Shown here: positions 34,767-42,024 of the stretch, in pieces | Layout: each line of letters starts with the position of its first letter | Position numbering within the stretch: position 1 is the first letter of the stretch | NCBI GenBank assembly: GCA_040877935.1 | Contig: JBBDNB010000007.1 | Location: 1 to 42,075 of the forward strand | Source: Chitinophagales bacterium | Lineage (GTDB): Bacteria; Bacteroidota; Bacteroidia; Chitinophagales; CAIOSU01 | Length of the DNA: 42,075 nucleotides | Direction of reading: 5' to 3' | Translations under genes and position numbers: made by a program | Notes under the pieces: generated by a model | What the model saw: the letters and a program-made list of their open reading frames with translations, nothing else | Told to the model about the DNA's origin: nothing | Databases searched by the model: none

Positions 34767-34879
34767 CAAAAATCAAGCAACCAATAAACCAAGTTACTAA
34801 CTTGTTTTTAGTTGCCACAAGATACCTTGCGGCAGTTTGTTTGGGATCAAATGATAGTTGGATGAGAATTCGTCTTAAA

Positions 34880-34925
34880 TTGCACGCATTCGCTATACGC
34901 CTTGCTATGCTGCAAATGCGCGCAA
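34880..34925. repeat. Inverted repeat with CAAATGCG core
   Basis: TTGCACGCATT (34880-34890) pairs 10 of 11 with AATGCGCGCAA (34915-34925) around a 24-nt loop containing ACGCCTTGC. The core resembles the repeat at 6891-6968. It lies in the 236-bp gap between the antitoxin and DUF2188 genes, in which I see no gene. Confidence 0.4.
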
Positions 34926-34938
34926 GTAGGGCAAGTGG

Positions 34939-34953
34939 GGAATGCAAAATGAA
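34939..34953. repeat. Direct repeat, right copy, flanking the toxin-antitoxin pair
   Basis: Second copy of GGAATGCAAAATGAA (first at 34161-34175), bracketing the toxin-antitoxin genes at about 780 bp spacing. Confidence 0.35.
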
Positions 34954-34989
34954 AGTGTGTTTTACTGGATAACTAAATGATCATCCATT

Positions 34990-35235
34990 TTATTTTGAGG
35001 TTCTAAAATTACCATCCTTAGTGTGAACAATAATAGAACTTGCATTTCCTGATTTCACCCATTTTTCAGCAAAATCTATAGCTTTTTGTTGTGTTTCCAA
35101 TACTCTTGTTGCATGAAAATTACCTTCTTTTCTTACTGCCCAACCATTTGTTCGGGGTGTAATATGAATTCTTTTAGAATCAGTTCTCGCTGATTTTATC
35201 AGTCTTTTGTTTACCCTTTTTGTTTTTACAGTCAT
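34990..35235 (-). CDS. DUF2188 domain protein
   Basis: 81 residues. After a basic N-terminal tail of about 22 residues comes the DUF2188 pattern: IHITPRTNGWAVRKEGN, a short helix with TQQKAIDFAEKWV and the final strand IIVHTKDGNFRTSK. These small proteins are common and of unknown role. It stands alone, between the toxin-antitoxin module and a pair of secreted proteins. Confidence 0.8.
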   Translation of the reverse strand: MTVKTKRVNKRLIKSARTDSKRIHITPRTNGWAVRKEGNFHATRVLETQQKAIDFAEKWVKSGNASSIIVHTKDGNFRTSK

Positions 35236-35337
35236 TTTACAGAATTTTTTACAATCATATAACTCTCCATAGACTTTTTAAATTCAGACATTTTACTTTG
35301 ATGGTAGAAGTTGTTTTTTCTAAAAATATTCCAAAAA

Positions 35338-35988
35338 TCAAAATTTTCTTACTGCGAGTGTTGCATAAGCGTTAGTAGATTTAAAATCTTCAAAGTAATT
35401 ACCACCGGTCATTGAGATCAACCAAGCACTATTAGAAGGTGAAGTGGAACTTTGAGTTGAGCTCCATATACTCTGGTTGCCATTCATTAAAAATGAATAG
35501 TTTAACTGACTAGAATTGTATGATAAATATAACATGTTTAACTCTTCTACAGAAGGCAAAAACCAATCATCGTAATTCACGCCATTTATATTTGTGAAAA
35601 AATTATCAACAACTCTAGCTGCAATTCCAGGTGTTGCACAGCCATTTAATATAGCAGTTGTGTTTGCCTGTCCAGTACCGATTGCATCAGATGTACCGCT
35701 AATCGACTGACCAGAACATCCCCATAAAGACTGATTCATATAGTCGGGATAAACCTCTAAATAGCGCCAGCCATTGCTGTAAGATCCTTTGTCGTAAAAA
35801 ATAATGCCCGCTTGTCCTGTATCTCCAACTGTATAGGAGGGTGGTGCAGTATTGCTGTAGGTAATACTGTCAATATTGCTAAGCGAAAAAGTTTCAGTAG
35901 TACCGTTGCTCAAATGAATGGTCATATTGGTTTGGGCAATTGCGGAAATAGAAAATAAAAGGGCTGTTAAAAAGAATAATTTTTTCAT
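35338..35988 (-). CDS. Secreted DUF1566-like protein
   Basis: 216 residues with a signal peptide ending SAIAQ. Residues 20-50 (MTIHLSNGTTETFSLSNIDSITYS) form a short domain shared with the upstream gene. The rest resembles DUF1566/Lcl C-terminal domains: GIIFYDKGSYSNGWRYLEV, the DDWFLPSVEELNMLY motif and SIWSSTQ near the end, like the FGE/C-lectin-type fold often found at cell surfaces. It lacks a Por sorting domain, unlike its neighbour. The gap to the upstream gene is 12 nt. Confidence 0.7.
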   Translation of the reverse strand: MKKLFFLTALLFSISAIAQTNMTIHLSNGTTETFSLSNIDSITYSNTAPPSYTVGDTGQAGIIFYDKGSYSNGWRYLEVYPDYMNQSLWGCSGQSISGTSDAIGTGQANTTAILNGCATPGIAARVVDNFFTNINGVNYDDWFLPSVEELNMLYLSYNSSQLNYSFLMNGNQSIWSSTQSSTSPSNSAWLISMTGGNYFEDFKSTNAYATLAVRKF

Positions 35989-36000
35989 AATATTAATGAT

Positions 36001-36513
36001 TTATTGCTTAATGATCTTTTTCGTTAATGAAGAATTTTGTGTAGAGATTTTGCAGAAATAAATACCAGAGCTGAATACCTCACCTGATACATCTATTGAT
36101 AATTGGTGGTTTCCAGAACTATGGTTAAAATGCTCTTTTTGGTAAATGATTTTACCTGTAACATCCAGTAATTCAATGTTCATCTTACCCACTTCATCAG
36201 TGGAATAACTGAGGTTCAACTGACTTTGGACTGGGTTTGGAAACACCTCAAAATCCTTAAAAGCAGAATTGAATTCATTCACAGAAGTAAATTGCTTATA
36301 ACTGTATCTTTCTATTTGCAAAACATTCCAACTCTCGGTACTTCCATCATTTAAGTTCAGGTTCATATCGTTACCTGAGAAAGTGATATTCTTAACATTG
36401 CTCAAAGCAAATTGAGCAGTGGTTCCATCCGTGAAATTCAAGTAGATATTTTGAGATTGAGAAACAATACTCAAGAAAGAAAATAAAAAAATTACAACGA
36501 GTTTTCTAAGCAT
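36001..36513 (-). CDS. Secreted protein with T9SS sorting domain
   Basis: 170 residues: signal peptide (to VSQSQ), a short domain NIYLNFTDGTTAQFALSNVK and ITFSG, then a Por sorting domain from FEVFPNPVQSQLNLSYS to LTKKIIKQ. The N-terminal 30-residue domain is close to that of the next gene (IHLSNGTTETFSLSNIDSIT), so the two are related and lie in one operon. With little besides the sorting domain, it may be a carrier or surface peptide. Confidence 0.75.
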   Translation of the reverse strand: MLRKLVVIFLFSFLSIVSQSQNIYLNFTDGTTAQFALSNVKNITFSGNDMNLNLNDGSTESWNVLQIERYSYKQFTSVNEFNSAFKDFEVFPNPVQSQLNLSYSTDEVGKMNIELLDVTGKIIYQKEHFNHSSGNHQLSIDVSGEVFSSGIYFCKISTQNSSLTKKIIKQ

Positions 36514-36573
36514 GATATTTGAATTTAATTACTCTAAATTAAAGTTTTTTATTAGAAGGTTCTAAAATATTCA

Positions 36574-37440
36574 CTATTTTTCAGCTTGCTGCTTTTGATA
36601 TTTCTTTTCCAGCATTTTTTCCAGCTTTTCCCTTTTTCGGTAGAGCATCGCATTGATTTTCAGCATTAAGCCGGGCATCCATCTTTTGGCTATGTATAGC
36701 ATTTTGGATTTCCAGGGCAGGATAATATAAAACTGTTTTTTGCTGGCTGCTTTCAGGATAGTACGCGCCACTGCATCTGGTTCCAGCCCCGAAGTAGCAA
36801 TCATCAGCTCCCCTAATCTTCTTCCTTCGCTATCGGTACTTACATCTTGCATGATATTGGTTTTGAAAAACGTAGGCATTACCACTGATACACTGATGTT
36901 TTCATCTTTTAGTTCAGCATGTAAGGTTTCTGAAAGTGAAAGCACCGCTGCTTTGCTCACATTGTAGGGACCCATTCCTGCAGCACTTGAAAATGCGGCC
37001 GCACTTGCAATATTGATAATGGTGCCCGAACCTTGTTTTTTCATTTGCGGAATAAAAAATTTACAGCCAAAAACCACAGCCATTTGGTTGATGCCTATGA
37101 CTTTGTTCCAATACTCAATACTCAGTTCATCTGTCTTTCCAGAGGCACCAATGCCCGCATTGTTTATCAATACATCTATACTGTTTGTTTTTGCAAGAAA
37201 ATCGGAGCAAATTTCTTGAAATCTGGTAGAGTCGGTAATGTTTAAGGAATAGGACTGTATTTTCCCTCCCGATTGCTCGGCAAGTTCCTGTGTTTCTTTT
37301 AGTCCATTTGTGTTGAGATCGCAAATTCCGATGGTCCAATTCTGGGCAGCTAATTCCAAGGTCAATGCCCTGCCCAGGCCAGAAGCAGCTCCGGTAATAA
37401 AAGCGGTTTTATTGGGCGCTGATTTTTTAAAGTATTCCAT
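36574..37440 (-). CDS. Short-chain dehydrogenase/reductase
   Basis: 288-residue Rossmann-fold oxidoreductase. NAD(P) motif TGAASGLG (16-23), NNAG (93-96), and catalytic Ser in IASAAAFSS with Tyr159-x3-Lys163 (YNVSK). The last 40 residues are basic and coiled-coil-like (KREKLEKMLEKKYQKQQ), a tail seen in membrane-associated SDRs. It is divergent from the sterol methyltransferase-like gene with a 253-bp gap. A role with hydroxysteroid-type substrates is possible but rests only on position. Confidence 0.88.
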   Translation of the reverse strand: MEYFKKSAPNKTAFITGAASGLGRALTLELAAQNWTIGICDLNTNGLKETQELAEQSGGKIQSYSLNITDSTRFQEICSDFLAKTNSIDVLINNAGIGASGKTDELSIEYWNKVIGINQMAVVFGCKFFIPQMKKQGSGTIINIASAAAFSSAAGMGPYNVSKAAVLSLSETLHAELKDENISVSVVMPTFFKTNIMQDVSTDSEGRRLGELMIATSGLEPDAVARTILKAASKKQFYIILPWKSKMLYIAKRWMPGLMLKINAMLYRKREKLEKMLEKKYQKQQAEK

Positions 37441-37693
37441 GATTTAGAATGGGTTTTGGAAATATGAAAGTAGTGAATTTTTTAACCTGTAATAACAATT
37501 GAAAGATTAATACCCTATTTGAAAATCGCTTTTCAATGGAATTTCAATAGCAAGTGGGCAGGAAATAGGGCTAATTTTACTATTTTTTGTTTTCTATACA
37601 TCCCCATGATTTTTATGGTTTTCAATATGTCAATTTGATTACTCCCTAAAATATTTTTATAATTATGCTCAATAAATAATTCAACAACAAAAA

Positions 37694-38674
37694 ATGTCAA
37701 CTGCCCAGCACGAGAAAGTCTCGGATTACAACAAGGTTTTTAAGGAAAAGGACTACGATAAGCGCAGCAAAGCAGCACAGAAAGTCACCGATAATTTCTA
37801 CACACTCATTACCAAATTTTACGAGCGCGGTTGGGGCCAATCCTTTCATTTTGCACCCCGCCAAAAAGGAGAGGATTTTCAGGCCAGCATCCTGCGCCAC
37901 GAGCATCACCTTTCCGATCAGCTCAAGCTCGGCCCAAAGGACAAAGTATTGGATGTGGGCTGCGGTATTATGGGCCCCGCTCGGAACATTGCCAAATATT
38001 CGGGCGCAAACATCACCGGACTTACCATCAATCAACACCAGGTAAATCGCTGCAAGGAATTGAATGCGGCATCAGAAGCTAAGGATTTGCTACAGGTACA
38101 GCAAGGAGATTTTATGGATATTCCATTTCCTGACAACAGCTTTGATAAAATGTATGCGATAGAAGCTTTGTGCCATGCCCCCAGTATTTTGGGCGTTTAC
38201 CAGCAGATTTCACAAAAACTAAAGCCGGCCGGAACCGCTTGTTTCTATCAATGGGCACTCACCGATAAGTACGATCCCAGTAATGCCGAACATGTAAAAG
38301 CCAAGGAAATGATAGAATACGGCAATGGCATCACAAGGCTAAGCACTATTCAGGAAATCAATCAGGCCATAGATGATGCCGGATTTGAAAAAGAATTGAG
38401 TATCGACCTGGCAAAACACGATGCTGAAAACAATATGCCCTGGTACGCAACCCTTCAGAGTGGTTGGTCTTTGTCGCAAATAAAGCATACCAAAGTGAGC
38501 CGCACATTCACCCACTATCTGCTCCGAACACTGGAAGCATTTGGCATTGCCAAAAAAGGCGTAAGTCGTGCCCAAAAAATACTGCTGGTAGCGGCCGATG
38601 GATTGGTGGCCGGTGGCAAACTCGATATTTTCACTCCCATGCATATGTTTGTTGTGCGTAAAAAAGCGAATTGA
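37694..38674 (+). CDS. Sterol C-24-methyltransferase-like SAM methyltransferase
   Basis: 326 residues, similar in length to eukaryotic SMT/ERG6 (about 330-380). Signature regions of the family are retained: FYERGWGQSFHFAPR (42-56, sterol region I), the SAM motif VLDVGCGIMGPAR (85-97), YAIEALCHAP (154-163) and QWALTDKYDPSNAEH (186-200), as well as GDFMDIPFPDNSFD. These are the regions tied to sterol and SAM binding in fungal and plant enzymes. SMTs alkylate the side chain at C-24. Bacterial relatives are known only from a limited set. A Rieske oxygenase gene follows after 4 nt. Substrate is inferred. Confidence 0.85.
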   Translation: MSTAQHEKVSDYNKVFKEKDYDKRSKAAQKVTDNFYTLITKFYERGWGQSFHFAPRQKGEDFQASILRHEHHLSDQLKLGPKDKVLDVGCGIMGPARNIAKYSGANITGLTINQHQVNRCKELNAASEAKDLLQVQQGDFMDIPFPDNSFDKMYAIEALCHAPSILGVYQQISQKLKPAGTACFYQWALTDKYDPSNAEHVKAKEMIEYGNGITRLSTIQEINQAIDDAGFEKELSIDLAKHDAENNMPWYATLQSGWSLSQIKHTKVSRTFTHYLLRTLEAFGIAKKGVSRAQKILLVAADGLVAGGKLDIFTPMHMFVVRKKAN

Positions 38675-38678
38675 TATT

Positions 38679-39857
38679 ATGATTTTAAAAGTTTTGATTG
38701 TAGTACTGGCAATTCTTCTTGCTTTGGCAGCACTCATTTACCTGGTGCTTTTCAAGGACAAATCCAAAAAACGCCAAAAGCACGAATTCGATCCTGATTT
38801 TGAAGCAAAACGCGCAGAAACCTTTCCCCCGCCATTTCCCAATGGATGGTTCAACCTTTGCAGCTCCGATAGTATAAAAAAAGGAGAAGTAAAGGAGATC
38901 ACTGCATTTGGGCAAAAATTAGCGGTATTTCGCGCTGAAAATGGTGAAGTGGGCGTGGTAGATGCATATTGCCCGCATTTGGGTGCCAATTTATCCGATG
39001 GAAAAGTAGAGGACAACACATTGGTCTGCCCATTTCATGCCTGGAATTTTAATACCAAAGGAAAATGCGTGCACATTCCCTATTCGGATAATGGGCACAA
39101 TCAAGAACATACCAATGCCAATTGCTGGACAGTGAAGGAAAACTGGGGACTGATCTTGGTTTGGTACCACAGCGAAGGCAAAGCCCCCACTTGGGATACG
39201 GAAGGGTATCTGGAAGAATTGAAATCTTATAAATACTACGGCAGCACGAAGGAAACCTTGCGCATCCATTTGCAGGATTTTTCTGAAAATGGAGCCGATT
39301 ATGCGCACTTTAATGTAGTGCACGATTTACTGACCATCCCTTTTGCCAATAAATTTGTGCATGTAACCCACAAGACGCACATCGAGTTTGGCGAAGGCGA
39401 AGAAAAGCACATGGCCTATTTTTACGATCATGCGCAAATAGCCCGCAACAAAGACAATTCCCTTATAGAGAATGCCGGTGGCAAAGCCAAGGTGACCTAT
39501 TTTGGGCCTGGTTTTTTGGTATTTGCTTTTGATACCCGTTTTGGCTGCCCGATGATCGTGAAAACTTTCACCCCAATTGGAACACTCAAGGTCCGTATGG
39601 AAGACCATATTTATGCACCGCGCAATAATTTCAGCTTGGCCGTAAAATACATTGTGGGAGAAGCAGCAGTGCAGTTTCACGATGACATCAATATCTGGGA
39701 GCGCAAAACATTTGCCCGCAAGCCAATGCTGGTAAAAGGCGATGGGCCAATCATGAAAATGAGGAAATGGTACAGTCAGTTTTACTCAGAAGAAAATGCT
39801 TTTTCTGAAGCTGATGACGAAAAAGAACCCCTGTATCAGGAAGTGCAATCGAATTGA
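38679..39857 (+). CDS. Neverland/DAF-36-like Rieske oxygenase
   Basis: 392 residues from ATG 38679; an upstream frame overlaps the methyltransferase and has no sensible start. An N-terminal TM helix (2-25) precedes FPPPFPNGWFNL (the family's PPPYPNGWY motif), the Rieske cluster ligands Cys98-x-His100 and Cys117-x2-His120 (CPHLGAN, CPFHAW), then the non-heme iron site ENGADYAHFNVVH (His210, His215) and an Asp in FHDDINIWE (335/336). The pattern fits the animal cholesterol 7-desaturase family and bacterial relatives that oxidise sterols. An electron-donor reductase is not encoded here. Confidence 0.85.
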   Translation: MILKVLIVVLAILLALAALIYLVLFKDKSKKRQKHEFDPDFEAKRAETFPPPFPNGWFNLCSSDSIKKGEVKEITAFGQKLAVFRAENGEVGVVDAYCPHLGANLSDGKVEDNTLVCPFHAWNFNTKGKCVHIPYSDNGHNQEHTNANCWTVKENWGLILVWYHSEGKAPTWDTEGYLEELKSYKYYGSTKETLRIHLQDFSENGADYAHFNVVHDLLTIPFANKFVHVTHKTHIEFGEGEEKHMAYFYDHAQIARNKDNSLIENAGGKAKVTYFGPGFLVFAFDTRFGCPMIVKTFTPIGTLKVRMEDHIYAPRNNFSLAVKYIVGEAAVQFHDDINIWERKTFARKPMLVKGDGPIMKMRKWYSQFYSEENAFSEADDEKEPLYQEVQSN

Positions 39858-39909
39858 GGGATTGCTACTAAAGTGCCAAGTGTATTTTTGCCGCTAAGGC
39901 TATAATTTC

Positions 39910-39943
39910 GCCACAAAGCCACAAAGCCACAAAGAGCACAAAG
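39910..39943. repeat. CCACAAAG micro-repeat, left of the membrane-protein gene
   Basis: Three tandem CCACAAAG units and a fourth partial unit. CACAAAGCCACAAAG here (39912-39926) is the exact reverse complement of CTTTGTGGCTTTGTG at 41949-41963, so the 40308 gene is flanked by inverted copies. The motif is common in intergenic regions of Bacteroidota. Confidence 0.6.
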
Positions 39944-40016
39944 TCAACTATCAAAAAATGGTCTGATTCTAAGGGCTCAAAGAATTAATTCAAAGGAACA
40001 CAGCAAAAATACTCCC

Positions 40017-40095
40017 GTCATTCCCCTGCCCGCCTGACCCAGCCTGTACCGAAGTATAAGTTCTGGTGGGTGGCTGGGCAGGTAGAGGGGAATCT
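40017..40095. repeat. Degenerate palindromic element (GTCATTCCC family)
   Basis: GTCATTCCCCTGCCCGCC at the left and GGCAGGTAGAGGGGAATCTCC (last 21 bp read as two parts, GGCAGG and GGGGAATCTCC) at the right form an imperfect inverted repeat. GTCATTCCC...GGGAATC elements are dispersed in many bacterial genomes. Confidence 0.5.
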
Positions 40096-40119
40096 CCATC
40101 TATGGAAATGAGCATAATG

Positions 40120-40151
40120 TTTTCGATTGAATTAAGAAAGCGTTATATTTG
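40120..40151 (+). promoter_or_regulatory. Candidate promoter in the intergenic region
   Basis: TTTC (40120-40123), 20-nt spacer, TATATTTG (40144-40151), a perfect TAnnTTTG with a one-base change in the upstream element. A transcript would reach the 40308 gene with a leader of about 150 nt, or serve a remnant ORF. Confidence 0.3.
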
Positions 40152-40307
40152 TAATGCAGCTTTCTTCTCTGAATATGGTTCATGAAATCATGGTCGATGT
40201 TTCAATGCCTTTGAAAGTGAATTGAAGGATGAGGAAAGGAGTTTTTTGAAGCAAGCACTATTTATACTAATAAAATTATACGATTTTATTAATACTTAAC
40301 TATTTAA

Positions 40308-41924
40308 ATGAAAGAAACGGCAACTTTTGAAATACATAAACTGGAGAAAATAAAGGATAGGTTATTTGATGACGTTACTATCAATATAGCTCAACCAAAA
40401 GAAGGGGAACCAATAAAAACTGGCAGGATTTCATTTGCTAACTGTGTTTTTTATGGAAAGGTAAATTTCTACAAATTTAATTCACTTCCTGAAATTATAT
40501 TTATTAATTTCTACAACTGTATTTTTTATTCTGAATTTGAAAGTTGTTTAGGGAATAATTGGTTGGATGATGAAAAAATGAATATCTCAATTGAATATTC
40601 CAACTGCAGAATTAGAAGTTTATGGTTTGACGAAAGCAATATCAAATCTTTAACATTTTCAAATGTAGTCATTCAAGAGAATGTTGAGCTTAGCAACACG
40701 AAAAACATAGAAAATATATTTTTATATAATACTATAGGCAAATTAACTATAGATGGTGGAGAAAATACTAAAGTCAATGTCCGTTATTCAAGTAAACACT
40801 TAAAAACAAAATCAAATACCAAATCAAAATTTGTAAAATCCAAGCTGCTAGGCCTGATTAGTCGCAAAACTGAACTGAATTTTAACTATTTGAAATCTTT
40901 ATATTTTCAATTTGACAAGGAGGAGGAGAAAGGCTGGGTTAAAAAAGGGAACACCTATAAATATTTCTCAAACAATAAAGACTTAAATAAAATAGATTTA
41001 AATGTAAATATCCTCATACACGAAAATAAAAACAAGACTGAATTCATTAGAATTAAGAATTCTATTCTTTCTAGCCTAAAAATAATAGGTAAATCAACTT
41101 CCAAAATTGATATTGAAGACTCTAGAATAAATAAATTAAGTCTTTATCATATTGAAATTTCTGATTTTAAAATCTATAATTTAAAATCAAGAAAACTTCC
41201 GGGAAGCTATTTTAATTCTTCAAAATCAATTCTAAATAATGTCTGGTTTGATAGAGTCGATTTTTCATCCTTTGAAAAAGTTAATTTTTACAGAAGTACT
41301 TTGTCAAAATCTATGTTTACAAATGTTACTTTTCCAAAGGAAATTTATGCTTGTCCAAACATTAATAAACCAAAAAAACTACCAAAAGATGAGTATGAAA
41401 ATTATCGTCAACTAAAGTACGCTTTAGCCAACCAAGCTGACCAAGTTGGAGCTTTGGAAATGCATCAAAAAATGTTTGCAGCTTATGATAGTAGAGAAGA
41501 CCTAAACTGGGAAGATAGGCTAGTTACTTATGCTAATAAAGTTTCGAACAATCATGGCATTTCTATTTGGAGAGCTCTAAGATTAATTTTAATCCTAAAT
41601 ATTATAATCATTCCCCTTCTTCTACCTATTACTTTTTCAAATGCTCCTTATCATTTTGGTTGGGTAGATTTCACTTCATTTTTAATTGCTATTAAAAATA
41701 CTTCATTAAGCGTATTCAACTATTTCTTCTCTGAAGAGAATATCAAGGTTTTAACTATTATGCTTAATCCTGTGCATAGAGTTAGTACTATTGAGACTAT
41801 ACTCAATGATAGTTATACTTTGAGTAGTGTTTCGTATGTCATTTCATTTCTAGTCAGAATTATCAATGCTTGGTTAATCTATCAATTTGTTGCTGCATTT
41901 AGGAAATTTGGCAAAAAGCTGTAA
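40308..41924 (+). CDS. Membrane protein with degenerate pentapeptide-like repeats
   Basis: 538 residues. Residues 1-350 are low-complexity beta strands rich in N, S, F and K with irregular five-residue periodicity (FANCVFYGKVNFYKF, FYRSTLSKSMFTNVTF), resembling decayed pentapeptide repeats. Then comes YRQLKYALANQADQVGALEMHQK, a linker found in pentapeptide proteins joined to channel-like membrane domains, and three hydrophobic segments (about 425-450, 460-480, 505-530). The gene is clearly A+T-richer than its neighbours and is bracketed by inverted CACAAAG repeats, pointing to transfer. Function is unknown. Confidence 0.6.
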   Translation: MKETATFEIHKLEKIKDRLFDDVTINIAQPKEGEPIKTGRISFANCVFYGKVNFYKFNSLPEIIFINFYNCIFYSEFESCLGNNWLDDEKMNISIEYSNCRIRSLWFDESNIKSLTFSNVVIQENVELSNTKNIENIFLYNTIGKLTIDGGENTKVNVRYSSKHLKTKSNTKSKFVKSKLLGLISRKTELNFNYLKSLYFQFDKEEEKGWVKKGNTYKYFSNNKDLNKIDLNVNILIHENKNKTEFIRIKNSILSSLKIIGKSTSKIDIEDSRINKLSLYHIEISDFKIYNLKSRKLPGSYFNSSKSILNNVWFDRVDFSSFEKVNFYRSTLSKSMFTNVTFPKEIYACPNINKPKKLPKDEYENYRQLKYALANQADQVGALEMHQKMFAAYDSREDLNWEDRLVTYANKVSNNHGISIWRALRLILILNIIIIPLLLPITFSNAPYHFGWVDFTSFLIAIKNTSLSVFNYFFSEENIKVLTIMLNPVHRVSTIETILNDSYTLSSVSYVISFLVRIINAWLIYQFVAAFRKFGKKL

Positions 41925-41948
41925 GAATTATCTAAAATTTCTTTGAAA

Positions 41949-41963
41949 CTTTGTGGCTTTGTG
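41949..41963. repeat. Inverted CACAAAG repeat, right of the membrane-protein gene
   Basis: CTTTGTGGCTTTGTG, exact reverse complement of the repeat at 39912-39926. It lies 24 nt after the gene's stop codon. Confidence 0.55.
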
Positions 41964-41990
41964 ACCAAGAAAAAGGGCACCTTAAATCCA

Positions 41991-42024
41991 AGGAGATTGC
42001 CACAGCCTTACCTCCTTCGCAATG
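41991..42024. repeat. Fragment of a dispersed CATTGCGA-type repeat
   Basis: On the minus strand this reads TCATTGCGAAGG through to GCAATCTCCT, the ends of the TCATTGCGAG...GCAATCTCC repeat dispersed in many genomes. A related GTCATTGCGAG fragment is at 6518-6528. The final 51 nt of the window show no gene. Confidence 0.45.

Larger units (their letters stand above)
39858..40307. other. Repeat-containing intergenic region
   Basis: No convincing gene. Left to right it holds three tandem CCACAAAG units (39911-39934), a degenerate palindromic element (40017-40095) and a TATATTTG promoter-like box at 40144-40151. Two short overlapping frames (40154-40225 and 40201-40299) may be remnants. The sharp change to A+T-rich sequence occurs in the last 100 bp. 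Confidence 0.5.

Noticed and set aside
34754-34792. 13-codon upstream extension of the antitoxin
   Set aside because: It runs through the TATATTTG box and adds hydrophobic residues unlike the family; the start at 34753 fits homologues.
38598-38678. Upstream extension of the Rieske oxygenase gene
   Set aside because: The extra 27 codons overlap the methyltransferase in another frame and disturb the N-terminal TM segment; ATG 38679 is better.
39910-39943. CRISPR array
   Set aside because: The CCACAAAG units are 8 nt, directly tandem and without spacers; no cas genes are present.
40154-40299. Two overlapping short frames that could join by a frameshift
   Set aside because: No recognisable sequence and both are too short; kept only as possible remnants in the intergenic description.
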